Assembly (NCBI GenBank): GCA_019426215.1
Contig: CM033394.1
Span: 40,236,423-40,300,422, forward strand
Direction of reading: 5' to 3'
DNA from: Buddleja alternifolia
Lineage: Eukaryota; Streptophyta; Magnoliopsida; Lamiales; Scrophulariaceae
DNA length: 64,000 nt
Part shown: positions 35,936 through 48,211 of the stretch, piece by piece
Layout: each line of letters begins with the position of its first letter
Numbering within the stretch: position 1 is the first letter of the stretch
Notes under the pieces: generated by a model
The model's input: the letters and a program-made list of their open reading frames with translations, nothing else
What the model was told of the DNA's origin: nothing
Databases searched by the model: none
Made by a program: the position numbers and the translations under genes

Positions 35936-36567
35936 GTTTAGGGTATTTTCTCAGTTCTAATTCTTAATTTTTCTAAGTTTATTCGAAATTTAAGTTTTCA
36001 AAGTTTATTATAAATTTATTTTTAAATTGAATTGAATTTCATTTGAAGAGACAATTAATTTTTTTTATAAAATACCCCAAATTTATTGTAAAAAAATCAT
36101 CTAAATATGTATAAATGATATATATATATATACATATATATATATATGGCACAAGAAAAAAAAGATCTTGCAATAGTATTTATATCTAGAAATAACTAGA
36201 ATGCTACACTAACCATCGGGGTATGTTGATTATTCATTGTTGTAATTTCTAATTGGGATCTATACTAATATTGATAATGATTCCTATGTTGCGAATAGGA
36301 ATCTTCAAAAGTGTCGCCTCCTCCAGGTGTTGATTCGTTGAATAGCGTCTCGAGTGAACCTTGAATTTGTTCCCCTCTCGTATGAGCTCTTTCTTCCTTC
36401 ATTCTTGATCAAATCATTCCTTGCACAAATGGGTATTTATGATATTTCATTAGAAAGATAAATAAAATAAAGTGGGAGTATTAAGGGTAGATAAATATGG
36501 ATTTCCAGCTTTTAGATAGTTTTGAGTGTTTTGGTCTTAGTACTCATCATTTCACCCAACCTAATGT
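35936..36567 (+). repeat. Duplicated segment, copy A (uninterrupted)
   Basis: About 630 bp, roughly 90% alike to copy B (37431-38426 joined to 57780-58119). It holds a TA microsatellite at about 36118-36148. It lacks both insertions present in copy B, so it shows the pre-insertion state of each target site. No gene recognised. Confidence 0.85.
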
Positions 36568-36589
36568 GTAGTATCTGGAATTAGGACTG

Positions 36590-37430
36590 TTAATGAGCTC
36601 AAATCGGCTCAAAGCTCGGCTTGAAAATGTTCAAGCCGAACTTTATATGAGCCAAGCCCAAGTCGAGCCCAAGCCCATAGTTAAGGCGTGAATTTGAATT
36701 CAAGCTGAGCGAGAGTGGGAGTAGGCTCGGCTTGAATTGGGCTCGGGCTAATAATATATATATATATTTCATATACAAAGATAAAATATAATATTGTTAT
36801 GTAAATATTTCTAAATTACATCAAAAATAGCAACATTTTGAAATTAGGGAAACGAATTCTTAAAATCATCGTTTAACTCTAAATTTCCCTAATGTAAAAC
36901 ACTATACTCTAAAAATTAAATAAGTAAAAAAATCACTTTAATCATAACGAACTACATCTAACACAAACATATGAAACTTCACATAAATTAACATTGGAGG
37001 GCTACTAGCTTTTGTTTTCAAGAATTTGTGTTTCAATTATTTCTCATCACAATTTACGACATAAGCAATTTTTTGTAAGTAAGTATATCATATATTTAGT
37101 TATAATGTTTTTAAATCTTAAATAATATGTGCAACATATATTTCTAGATATATTTTAATTTATTTTGCGTGAAAATTGGTAAGTTAAATAAGAATTTTCA
37201 AAATATATGTTAGTTATGATTTGTCATAAGAGCACGGATGATGTTAATTTTTTGATATTTTTGAGATTATTTTTTAATTTATAAACTTTATTACCTATAG
37301 TTTTTAAAAAGAGAATAAACTCGGGCTGGCTCGGGCTCGACTCGAAGCTCGTACTAATATTCAAGCCGAGCCCGAGCTTTGAACAAAAAGTGAGCCTGAC
37401 CAGGCTCGGCTCGGTTCGCTCGACTTGATT
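36590..37430. mobile_element. Inverted-repeat element rich in GAGCCGAGC blocks
   Basis: The left end has AATCGGCTCAAAGCTCGGCTTG and the right end CAAGCCGAGCCCGAGCTTTG, in inverted sense, around an AT-rich core. It lies exactly between duplicated copies A and B. Termini and TSD not resolved. Related to 22611-23130. Confidence 0.6.
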
Positions 37431-37816
37431 GTTTAGGGTATTTTCTAAGTCTAACTTTGGTTCTAATTTTTAATTTTTCTAAGTTTATGCGAAATTTAAG
37501 GGCTTGTATGGTATTGTTTTCATTTTCAATTCTCAATTCCCAATTGAAAATTGTAGAAAAGTGAATTTTCAAACTTTCATTGGTTTTTGTGTTAAAAATG
37601 AAAATATGTTTGGATGAATTATTTTGAGTTGTTATTTTATAAGTTGAAAATGAAAATATGTTTGGATGAATGTAATTTTGTGTGGATTTTTTTACGAAAA
37701 GACGTGATGAGAATAAAAATATATTTAGATGAATAGTTTTTTTAGATATAAATATAATAAAAAATTATAAGTTTAATTTGACATAAAGTAAATTTGATTT
37801 GTAGTTAGTGATATAG

Positions 37817-37849
<33 letters not shown>

Positions 37850-38306
37850 TAGGTATATGTATGTATAAAAGTTGTATGGATATATATAGTCATCCAAATT
37901 AAGTAGATATATAGATAGGAGAATAGGAGTGGTTGGAGAATTGAATTGATGGGATGGAAGTAGGAATACATTGGAAACATGAATTGAGAAATAAATTCTC
38001 CAAATTTCATGGAAAAAGGAAGCCAATTTCAAATTTGTGCATGTGAATTTTTGATTTGTTTCAAGTTTTGGGCTTAGGTTCTCAAAATATTGAGAATTAA
38101 GAATCAAGACTAGGGGACAATAAATTGGGCCAATCATGTTTTGGATTTCAAAATAATTGAGAATTGGGATTTGGGTTTTGAAAACAAAACCATACAAGTC
38201 CTAAGTTTTCAAAGTTTATTATAATTTTATTTTTGAATTTCATTGAAGAGACAATTAAATTTTTTATAAAATACCCCAAATTTATTATAAAAAAGCCATC
38301 TAAATA

Positions 38307-38345
<39 letters not shown>

Positions 38346-38426
38346 CAAGAAAAAATAAATCTTGCAATAGTATTTATATCTCGAAATAACTAGAATGCTA
38401 CACTAACCATCAGGGTATGTTGATTA
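37431..38426 (+). repeat. Duplicated segment, copy B (left part)
   Basis: Matches copy A from GTTTAGGGTATTTTCT onward. Interrupted by the MITE at 37500-38201, and ends at the LTR element insertion point (GATTA, 38422-38426). Contains an (AT)n tract at 38307-38341. Confidence 0.85.
37500..38201. mobile_element. Tourist-like (PIF/Harbinger) MITE, 702 bp
   Basis: Terminal inverted repeats GGGCTTGTATGGTATTGTTT and (minus strand) GGACTTGTATGGTTTTGTTT. TSD TAA at 37497-37499 and 38202-38204. Copy A of the surrounding repeat continues straight through this point, which confirms the insertion and a 3-bp TSD. No coding capacity; includes a (TA)n tract at 37818-37845. Confidence 0.88.
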
Positions 38427-38913
38427 TGTTGGAATATTTGAGATTAAATTAAAAAAATAATATTAATTAATTAAAATCATGTCTATAAGTGAGTGTCCAT
38501 ATCTAATAGTCACGTCATTTATGATTGGTGTGCTATTAAAAGGTTGCAACTCTTTTGACAAGAGTTGTGTCTTTGTATGGAACAACAAGTTGATTGGAAA
38601 ATGTGTTTCACACTCTATAAATACACCAGTTTTGATGCCACAAAAAAATAGTAAGAAATCTTAAAGTCTCCTACGTTTTTCACTTATGTCTCTTTTAACG
38701 AGTTCTTGAAGGGAGACTTCTGAAATTGCTATTCATAAGTCTCGATGGTTTTGTCGTATCCTAAAAGTGATTTGTCATATAAACCCGGTAGCAAAGGAGT
38801 AGTGGGGGCAAATATCACTTTAAGAAAAGTGATTCGTACACGCTTCGAAACCATGTTTAAATTTTATTTTCTTCACTAGTTTATCTTCCCCAATCTAAAG
38901 AAAAATCCCCACA
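38427..38913 (+). repeat. 5' LTR of the 19-kb composite
   Basis: 487 bp with a TATA box TATAAATA (38616-38623). Holds AAATATCACTTTAAGA (38810-38825), which is the exact reverse complement of the sequence just inside the element (38915-38930). Confidence 0.9.
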
Positions 38914-40052
38914 ATCTTAAAGTGATATTTATATACACTTCTCAAACGATGAAGTCGAAGAATGTTTGATCGAGTTCACTTGACGGTGCACAATTCTCGT
39001 GAAGCATAAGAAAATACAGAAACATGGAATTGGCTTGAGAAGCTAACAAAGGGAATTTGACGGTGGACAAACTTTATCTGATTTCTTTTATGTTTATATA
39101 AATGCTTACGTACTTCGTTGAAATTCAATAATGGTATGATGATGGATTAATGAGACTATTCATATAATGATCGGGTGACACTGAATATATGTATTTGGAA
39201 TCTCGGATTTCATATTTTTAGTTATATTACTTAAGTTTCTCAAAGCTTTAAAGAAATGAGAAAAATTTCTATGAAAGCATTAAGTCTACATCCATTCTCT
39301 GGTAGGGAATGAAGTCCCTTAATTATCAAGAGATAATAAGTACGATGAAATTCTAAAATTCATGTTGGCTGCCTTCCATTTTCACCATAATTTGTTGAAA
39401 TGGGGCTTTGTTAATGCTTGCTTGGAATTACTGAACATTCCTCATAGAATAAAATTCATGGTATTCCTCTTCATAATTTTAATTTCCTACTTCCGCATTG
39501 CATTTACATTTTCTTATTTAAAGTTGTAGTATGTGAAGCGAGTATATGTGTTAATGAACATCACTGGTCATTTTACTTGGTTATTATATAATCGTTAACA
39601 TGAATGATGGGTAATCATTGTGGACTTCCATAAAAGAGGAATGACTTCCTGTATACATTATGATGTTTGAATCCACTGAATTGTTGGGATAAATTCTGTT
39701 AAACAGATGACAGAAATTATGAAATCACATAGGTGATGTTATTTAGAAAATTTTCATTGTGAAAAGAATAAATTGGTATTCTTTAAAGATAATAGCTAGA
39801 AAATTAGTGAAATACTGATTTGCTTGTGTTTAGGAAAATTATGAAATGATATCTCATAATTAGTTCGTGGACATATTAGTCTATCCACAGATGTCATGTT
39901 ATTTAATTTGATGGTAATTAGCAAAATCAAATTGAACGATTACGTACGAGGATAAGTTTCTCGATTAGTTATAGCTTTCAATTGATCATTAGAGGGAATG
40001 ATGATTGATTGAGAAAAGCTAGTCATGCAAATGTAGACTATTAACTTTAGTC
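38914..40052 (+). other. Interior of the non-coding LTR element
   Basis: AT-rich, many stops in all frames, no domain recognised. No TGG-initial primer-binding site follows the LTR; instead the sequence begins ATCTTAAAGTGATATTT. Confidence 0.7.
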
Positions 40053-40060
40053 TTGAAAAT

Positions 40061-40241
40061 TAGGGGTGTACATAAACCCGCACAACCCGCGCAAACCGAT
40101 CCGAACCGCCCGAAAACCGCTGGTTTGAAATTATTAAAAAATTATGGTGGGTTAAAAAAATTGCAACTCACTACTTTCGGGTCGGGTGGTGGGTTTAATA
40201 ATTGCAACCCACCACCCGACCGCTAATTGTATATGTCATAA

Positions 40242-40276
<35 letters not shown>

Positions 40277-40792
40277 AAGATTAACCCTAAACTCTTAAAA
40301 TTATATATGCATTTATGTAAACTCTAATAGAAGTAGTTTTATTCATATTTATGTAAAACACTTTATTTTTAATTTGAGTAAAAAAGAACATTTGCTTTTA
40401 CTTGATTTGAACGAAGATGTAGATGTATATTTTTATGATAAACTTATAAAATAATTTAATTTTATTAATATTTTAGAGTTTACAATTCATTATAAATATG
40501 ATTTTTATTTAATAACATCACTTATTTTTGTATTTCTCACCAACTCAATTGTTTTTAGTTAAATGTACAAATATGCTATTTAGTTTCTTACTTGCTAGTT
40601 GAAACTAAAAGTAACATAATTATAATTCAATAACTCGCCAAACCGCCCGCTAAATACATTAAACCCGACCGACCCGAACCGCTTGGTTTGATAATTATGC
40701 GATTTCGGTTTGTTATTTTGTCAAACTGCATATATTGGGTCGGGTTGAATTTTTTTCATAAAACCGCCCGAACCCGACCGTGTACACCCCTA
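40061..40792. mobile_element. hAT-like MITE, 732 bp
   Basis: Perfect 12-bp terminal repeats TAGGGGTGTACA and TGTACACCCCTA, with perfect 8-bp TSDs TTGAAAAT (40053-40060 and 40793-40800). Subterminal regions are rich in AACCCG and ACCGCCCG blocks. (GT)n and (TA)n tracts at about 40240-40276. No transposase. Confidence 0.93.
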
Positions 40793-40800
40793 TTGAAAAT

Positions 40801-41389
40801 TATAAACTTCAAAAGTTAAGAAGTTTTGATTTTCTTTCAAAGTAGCGCTATTGTTATGGTATTATTATCTCAAGAGATAATAAGTCTTGTTATTATGTTA
40901 TTGAAATTGAAATATAAGTAGTTCGACGATACTTATGATGAAATTGTACCTTGATATATTATGAATATAAAGAATGTGCATTTTATTGGTACAATATATA
41001 TGTATATGAAAATTTACCCCAAGGACATATATGAGGATAGATGAGATTATCCTATGAAAGTTTAACAACGAAATATATTATGTAGGGGTGTCAAATAACT
41101 TGGAATAAGTTATGTTTCCCTAGAATATTTTCTGAATACACTTAAATGTGGGGGTAAAGGAAAAATACAATTTCAAATTTAAGACCGATCAAACATAATG
41201 AAGTTGTGGAGCAAAACTTGTTTAATTGCTCAAACTATATAAAATCATCAATAGTGGGAACCCAACCTTTTCTCTAGCACTACCACTAGTTAAAAGGTTT
41301 AAAGGGTAATAACAATCTATTGATAAGTGATTAAGTTAACTCTAGATATATTTAATATTTCTAAAATTTATACATAAGGAGGTGTTTCG
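40801..41389 (+). other. Continuation of the non-coding LTR element interior
   Basis: AT-rich, no coding signal. It resumes the sequence interrupted by the MITE, up to the presumed left edge of the Tat element. A GATTATC-type palindromic stretch lies near 41440-41470, just beyond. Confidence 0.5.
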
Positions 41390-42119
41390 TGATAAAACAA
41401 ATACGAATGAGGTGGATCCGATTATTCGTTCCGAGCCCTGTGATAATCTATCACTTGAGATTATCTTTCAACCCCTGCATTCGATACGCTATTTCGTGGT
41501 TCAAGTCTTAAATTATATGCTGATTATTGTTTTCGAATGCAATAATAAGATGAAAGAAAAATTCAAGTCAAGATAAAAACTATCTATCAAATACTTAAAT
41601 CTGAAAAAAGATAATTTTATACCTCAATGAGAATCTTTCAATTAGATGTTTACAATCACAAGCTTTCGGAAGAGAAAATCTGCCAACTCCTTGCTATGCT
41701 AAATTACTCCTAAATTACGCTACAAACTACTCTTAAGGCTAGAGCTAGTTCTAAGAAAATAAAAAATGTAGAGGTGTGATTCTGATGATGATCCTTCTCC
41801 CTTCTCTCCTTAGCTTGTATATATTTCTGCTCCATGAACCCATGTTCCTCGTCTTCGGGAACTGCTCACACCTGCCCTTTCAAAATCTTTTATTTTTGGC
41901 GCGTCTCCCTCTTGGACGGACTTCTCATTTTTTGGGCTTGTTGCCGGATCTTCCAATTGACTTCATTGGGCCCGAATCCTTGTTTCATAAAGCCTGAGTT
42001 TTAATGGGTTCGCTTCTTTTATTTTTAAGCCTATTATTTTGTGCTTGCTAATACTAGGCTGCTCGGGCTTTTTAATTCCAAAAGCCCGTTTAATTTTTAA
42101 GTGTAAACAAATGCCTCCC
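41390..42119 (-). repeat. Presumed 3' LTR of Tat element 2
   Basis: On the minus strand the LTR would begin TGTTTACACTTAAAAATT right after the purine-rich TTAGGGAGGCATT (42120-42132), typical of a polypurine tract/LTR junction. The far end is chosen at a TG (41390), but without the partner LTR it is a guess. Confidence 0.5.
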
Positions 42120-42522
42120 TAATATACATGAACGTTTCGAGTTCATGTGTATTAAAAGACATGTCTGCTTCCTAATAAATGCGAACACTTCGAGTTCGCG
42201 GGTATTTTAAAGAGTACATCTTTTTATAAAAAGGCCATTCATATCTTTTGGCGGTTATGAAAAAACATGCCCTTTTAAACTTCACCTGGGACTTGTACCG
42301 TCGTTTTACTTCCTTCTCAGCAATAAATGTGTTTCTTCGTGATAGGGTATAAATCCCTTATAAATATTCCGACAATTAGTTCTCGGGTTCACAATTCATA
42401 AGCATCCTTCCTTTCTCTCCGTTTTCCTCAAATAGACCAAACTCACAGAGACGCTCTATTTTTTCCCCCTATCATCAATCCCTTCGAGCATTGCCTTGTC
42501 TCTCCTTGCAAAGCTCCAATCA

Positions 42523-45500
42523 ATGGTCATCCCTCAGCATACCGTCGCCCATGACCTCATGTTTTTAGTTCCTCGAGCGACCATCTTGGATTGCGATGAA
42601 GCCAAGAGCTGTTCGACATAATTAGGGCTTCCCAATCCCATTACAGTGATGTCAAGGTTGCGTCTCTCGAAGTAACACATGTAGTCCCCCTATGGGCCTC
42701 TGATAGTCAAGGACAATTGCTTAATCATCTGGCTCTTGGCCCGCGATTCGAATCAACGGCGTTCGAAGGCGTCGCCTCTGACATTCCCGATCTTTTTGGG
42801 ACTTGGCCTGCCTTGGAGAGTGATAATTCCCCTCTTTGTATGAATAGGGTGGTCAATAAATTTGCTTGGACCAACATGAGCAAACCCATAAATGGTTGGA
42901 TAGGTAATGCTGATGCTTTCCTATGGTTCGACCGCCTTCAACAATTTCATTCGAAATGGGAGGCTAATCGAATCATGGGGCTTGTTCGAATAGCCTGCTA
43001 CCAGACACTTCCCTTTGAGCAAGATGACTAATGCCTTGGCATTTTCATGGCACCCTTCATATAACTGTTTTGTTTTGCCTCGAGGACTTCAGACAATAAC
43101 CCTCGAAGACGTGGCTCTAATCACTGGGCTAGCTCCTGATGGCGCTACTCTTCCTTTTGGTGAAGCAAGAAGTGAAGCTAGTGCACTTATGGCGTCTATT
43201 GTAGAATGGTTAAAGCATCACAGCAAGAGTGGTGGTGTCAACATTGCTTATTCCACACTGATCAATCATTTTGTCGGGAATGAGGACCCTGTTTCAGCTT
43301 TCGAGGAGGTTCTGTTCTTTAATTTTGTTTTTTCCCGATTATTCATGAATTTTGGTTGTGCCGTGAACAAAATATTTCTCCCATTATTTTCCAATATTGC
43401 TACAACCCTGGGGACTGTCGAATTGGCCCCTCTTCTGCTAGCTCAATTTTATCGAATGATGTTCCACCTCCACCGGGACCCCTTAAATGTTAAAAGATTA
43501 TCAGGTCCATTGTGGCTATTGTTTTTTTGGGTTTTTCTATATTACCTTGAGTTGTTAAACATCAAGATTCTTACGTCCCATGAAGAAGTATCTCAAACTT
43601 CAAATGTTTTCAAACCCGTCTCGAGTTAGGTTTGCTATGGAGAAGCTGCTGTAAATCTGCTAATCCCTCTCGAAAAGGCATCATATCTTTGGCCTTGAGT
43701 ACTGTGTATAATCCTCTCTATGCCTCGACATGGTGTCCCTTCTTCGAGACAAGGTATGATCAAGAACCTACTCATTGGTCCCACACCGCTCTACCAGATT
43801 GGTTAAGAGCAGCTGATTCTTTACGACATTTCGGTGAAGATCAACTTTATTGGCATTCTACTTTATTTTCTCGAGACCTTTTGTATGTGGAAAACACACC
43901 CGGTGTTGAGGTTTATAATTCTCAGGTAATTTTCATAATATTTCTTTTGAGCATATAATATCTCTCGGATATATAATTCAAATGTGTGTTTTTCTCTATT
44001 CGACCATACATGTTCACATTTTTCTTGTAGCTATGTTCGAGGCAATTTGTCATAAATCAGAGTTTTACTTTTCCATTTCTGGGAACTATGAATCGCCCGT
44101 GGTCGAAGATGCAATATTCTATCCCGAAGACAAAAAGAGATAGATCAGAGACGATCATTCGAGGGATGCCTTCTTGTCAAGTTCTCCATATCCATGTCTC
44201 AGTCGGTCCTTAGAATGGAACCATGTTTCACGGACTTCTGGAATCGCGTCTTACGTCGAAATTATTCAAGACGCATCATTTGGAAGTTGGTCACCGATGC
44301 TACCAGAGCTTTTGGAGGTTCTAGAATGTAGCCGAGCTCTCGAGGCTACTTTCTGTCGAGGTATTCAGTTAAGCATCTTTTCTTTTCTTTCTTTAATTCC
44401 TTCGCTACCTTGTATATTAAATTTCTCTATCTGTTTTGGTAGGATGCTTCTTATCTTATCCCTCATGCACTAACATTTGGTTGGAGATTGGAAAGAGATG
44501 ATACTTTCATTCAAGCACATGAGGGGTTATTCCTAGCCCTTCGGGAATTGGAAGCCATAGCCGGAACTGAGCTTCTTGTTAGAGTTAGATTTTCCACAAG
44601 TTTCTCTATGGTAACAAGGTCGAGAGCTGAAACTTCTAATGTTTCAGCCCCTATTACTCAGAAACGTGCGACCTTTACCATTCGAGAGCCTCCTGCCCCA
44701 AGCCCCCAAACCGCAGTTGAAGAGAGCACAGTGGAAGTCTCTCAAGTGCCTGTTGAAGATGAAGAGACCGATGGGGATCCCCAGCTTCTTATTCGAAAGA
44801 AGTGTAAACTTCCACGTTTGCAGGGATCGGTTGGAGCTTCTGGTAATTACCTTTCCTTCTCATTAACTTCCCTTTTAATTATTATTTCGAGGGTAGTTAT
44901 TATCATTTCATCATTTTTATCATTTTATAATATGTGTATCCTTCGAAAATCATTGTAGCTACTTCGACTGATGTCGCACCCATCCCCCAGTCCCAGTGGA
45001 CTCGATTCGAGAGGAAGATGATCATTCCCTGGCAATTGTTGCTACTAACCCTCCAGTGGTTTCACTCTCAGGTAATTTATTTATGTCAATCGTATAGTTA
45101 TTTCAATTCAAACTTTTCAAGGTTCTTTTACAACAACATTATAAAATTTTTGCAGGGTTACTATCCCTGGAGAATTTGGTCATCCCTAACCTGCCGTCTT
45201 CGATACGACTATCTTTTGCTTCGCTAACAGGGACATCTACGATTTTTGTGGATCCTTCCATCCTAAGTGGCCTTGAAGTGAACCCATTAGGTGGTGTTCA
45301 TTTTCAGACTCCACTTGGCCCTTGTCGAATCACTGCTCCATCAGCCCAGATTGAAGAAATCGAGCATGATCAGGCTTTGGCTTTTCTGATTGAGCCAGCT
45401 TTGGATCCATCTCCTTCGAGTTTGGTGGTTCCCGCAACTCTTGCCCCATTCGAAAGTAAGCATTTCATTTTTTCCTTAAAATTTTATGCAAATTTTTTAA

Positions 45501-46083
45501 TCTTTACTTATGCTATTATTTTAATTCTTTTAAGGGATACTGTGCACCTCCTGTATTTTCCAGGATTGATTTAACAGAGGCACTCCATGACATTAGGCAT
45601 TACCCTAATGATCCTACTTTGACAAGGAGGCTTCGCTTCCTTCTTGACGAGGCGCATTCGAGAGTGGCTGAGCCATAGCTGCCTATGTTTCAAGCAGCCC
45701 GCCAGGTATTCGAAGCTTGCCTTGCCGGCCTCCATGATTTTATTGACCAGGGAATCAATCCTTTAGAAGATGAGATGTCCCTCGAGCACTCTCAGCAGAT
45801 AAACCAGATCCAAAATCATGCTTCGGTCTTGGAGAATACTCGGCCAGACTATTTAGCTCAAATTGCTGCTCTGGATGCTCAAATTGCTAACCTTCAAGCA
45901 AAAAGGGATCGACTTGCCAACTTGGTTGATCAAGTTGAAGAAGATATCGTAGCCCTCAATGGCCAGATTGCTCAATTAACCCATGAGTTCGAGGAAGTGG
46001 TCAAGCCAGCCCTGCTCGAAAGGGATGCTTTCGATTATGCCCTTGAAGTATTAGTCAATTCTTTGCATTTTATCCAATTCTAG
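42523..46083 (+). pseudogene. Plant mobile domain (PMD) gene, intron-bearing, antisense to Tat pol
   Basis: PMD proteins (aminotransferase-like plant mobile domain, as in MAIN/MAIL1) occur in host genes and transposons. The PMD core is at 42606-43629 (CYQTLPFEQ, FVLPRGLQTITLEDVALITGLAPDG). The C-terminus (45685-46083) is a coiled coil (LAQIAALDAQIANLQAKRDR, VDQVEEDIVALNGQIAQL). Five GT-AG introns are likely: 43926-44030, 44361-44442, 44843-44958, 45072-45155, 45456-45563. Short exons between them read in related frames (RQFVINQSFTFPFLG; EPCFTDFWNRVLRRNYS). Breaks: shifts near 42600 and 43029, stops near 44210, 44330 and at 45676. It converges on pol, with 172 bp between the ends. Start ATG 42523 is provisional. 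Confidence 0.82.
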
Positions 46084-46255
46084 GATATCTTTTAGCGATG
46101 TAATTTTGACAACATTAGTTTTAATGTAAATTTTTTGTACCGGTTTGGGGCAATCTTTTGAATATTGTTGCCTCATTTTCTTTCCATATACTTGGTGTAT
46201 ATTTCTTTAAGTATTTTGCATTTAATGCTCTTCCATATTCGACTCTATCTAAATA

Positions 46256-47362
46256 TCAAAGTTTGAATGAATTTCCTGATAACTTATTTGCAATTCGAAA
46301 CGGCCCCTCCCACGTAGGCAACCATTTTCCATAAAAATGATTTTTCGAACCTTTAGGTAAGATCATTTTCCAGACTAAGTCTTCATTTTCGAAAGACCTC
46401 ATCTTTACTTTTTTATTATAGCTTTTCTCAACCTTCTTCTTCTGAAGTTCAATTTGCTGCAAAGCCATTACTTGTAACATTTCATGATCTAATTTCTCGA
46501 TGTTCATACTTTCAACATAACCTTTGGCTGTAAGTCGGGCATGTTCTAGAATTCTTCTAGATTTAATATTGATTTCCATCGGAATGACAACTTCATGGTC
46601 GTACACCAATTGAAAAGGGGATATACCTAAGCTATCCTTTTTAATTGTTCTTAGGTCCCACAACATATCAATTAGCAGTTCGTGCCAATTTCTAGGGTCA
46701 TTGGTTATCATCTTCGAAATACAGCCTTTAATCAATTTATTTGAAGACTCGGCCTGCCCGTTTGCCTGGGCATAATATGGTGTGGAATTTAATAATTTTA
46801 TCCCAAATTGATTCAAGAATTCGAGCATCTCTGTACTGTTAAAAACTTTGGCCTGATCAAATGTTATAGACTCAGGGATCCCAAATCTGGTAATAATATT
46901 TGCTTTAATGAATTCAGCCACTTGTTTTGAATTGATGCTCTCGAAAGCTTTGGCTTCAACCCATTTTGTAAAATAATCTGTTGCTACCAAAATGTAGCTA
47001 TGCCTTTTAGAAGAAGCAAGTTTGATTTCACCAATTATATCCATAGCCCATCCTCGAAATGGCCATGGCTTTACAATAGAATTTAGTTCGATTGTAGGTT
47101 GCCTCAATAGTTTGCCAAATTTCTGACACTGTTCACAGCCTTTAACATAACTTATGTAGTCTCGTAGAACTGTAGGCCAATAAAATCCGTATCTGTATAT
47201 TAGCCATCTCATTTTTTGGCCGGCTTGATGTGCCCCGCATATTCCTTCATGCGTCTCTGCCATTATAACGAAGGCATCTTCTAAATCGAGACATTTTAAT
47301 AAAACTCCATGAGTGTCTTTTCTATATAGCTCTTGTCCATCATAAAAATAATGATGAACCAT
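46256..47362 (-). pseudogene. Tat element 2 integrase
   Basis: 368-residue open frame: zinc region HEGICGAHQAG...CEQCQKFG, then the core with DIIGEI (Asp), TFDQAKVF (Asp) and ANGQAESSNK (Glu), so the DDE triad is kept, and a C-terminal WEGPFRI. Upstream (47362-47720) the frame to RNase H is broken. It is the best-preserved enzyme in this element. Confidence 0.9.
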
Positions 47363-47719
47363 TAATTTTAATCTATTTGAAAATCCTCCCTTAGCAGGAT
47401 TTTTCAGATAATGAATGATTTCGAGGCTCCAGTCCTCTTTTTCTTTTAAAATATCAATTTTGTTTATCTACAATGTCCTTTGTTCGAAAGGCAACAAAAT
47501 CCTAGGTTCAAGTTGAATAGTCGATTCAAGCATATCAGGATCAATTTTATATCTTGACGCTAGCTGAGCCAAATCATTGGATATTTGATTCTTTTCCCTT
47601 GGCACATAAGTGATTTTTCACCGATTCGAAAGTCTAATTAATTCATGTACTCTAGCATATGAGGCTATTGATAATGGGCTTACGCATTTGAACGCCCCTG
47701 TCACTTGATTTACAATTAA

Positions 47720-48181
47720 CTAGGAGTCTCCCTTTACTTCGATGTCTTTAGCACCCATATCAAGTAATACCTCTAAACCCAGGATAAGAGCTTCGTATTC
47801 TGCTCTATTACTTGTACAATCTCCTTCGATCTTTGCACACATTATGGTAATTAATCTTGATGGAGATATAATATATATCCCTATTCCGGCACTGTCCCGA
47901 GTGCTTGACCCATCAAAGTACAAAATCCAAGCAACTGTATTTATATATTCGATTTCGAATCTTTCTAACTTGTTCTTGCTCATTGGAGAATAATAAATCA
48001 AGAAATCAGCCAATACCTGCCATTTCACAGCCTTTTGAGGTACATAGACTAAGTCAAACTGGAGTAAATAGAGACTCCATTTACTTAACCGACCTTTTAC
48101 CAGGGTTTGATTAATCATAAATTTAATAACATCAGTTGGGGACACCACTTCGATAGAATATATAGCAAAATAGTGTCTCAA
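47720..48181 (-). pseudogene. Tat element 2 second RNase H (aRNH)
   Basis: YFDGSSTRDSAGIG, NRAEYEALILGLEVLLD and VKGDS carry the Asp-Glu-Asp residues of an RNase H fold distinct from that of RT. A TAG directly after VKGDS (minus strand) ends the frame. This domain places the element in the Tat lineage. Confidence 0.87.
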
Positions 48182-48211
48182 TTTAACTGATGCAAAATAA
48201 AGACTAAGACA

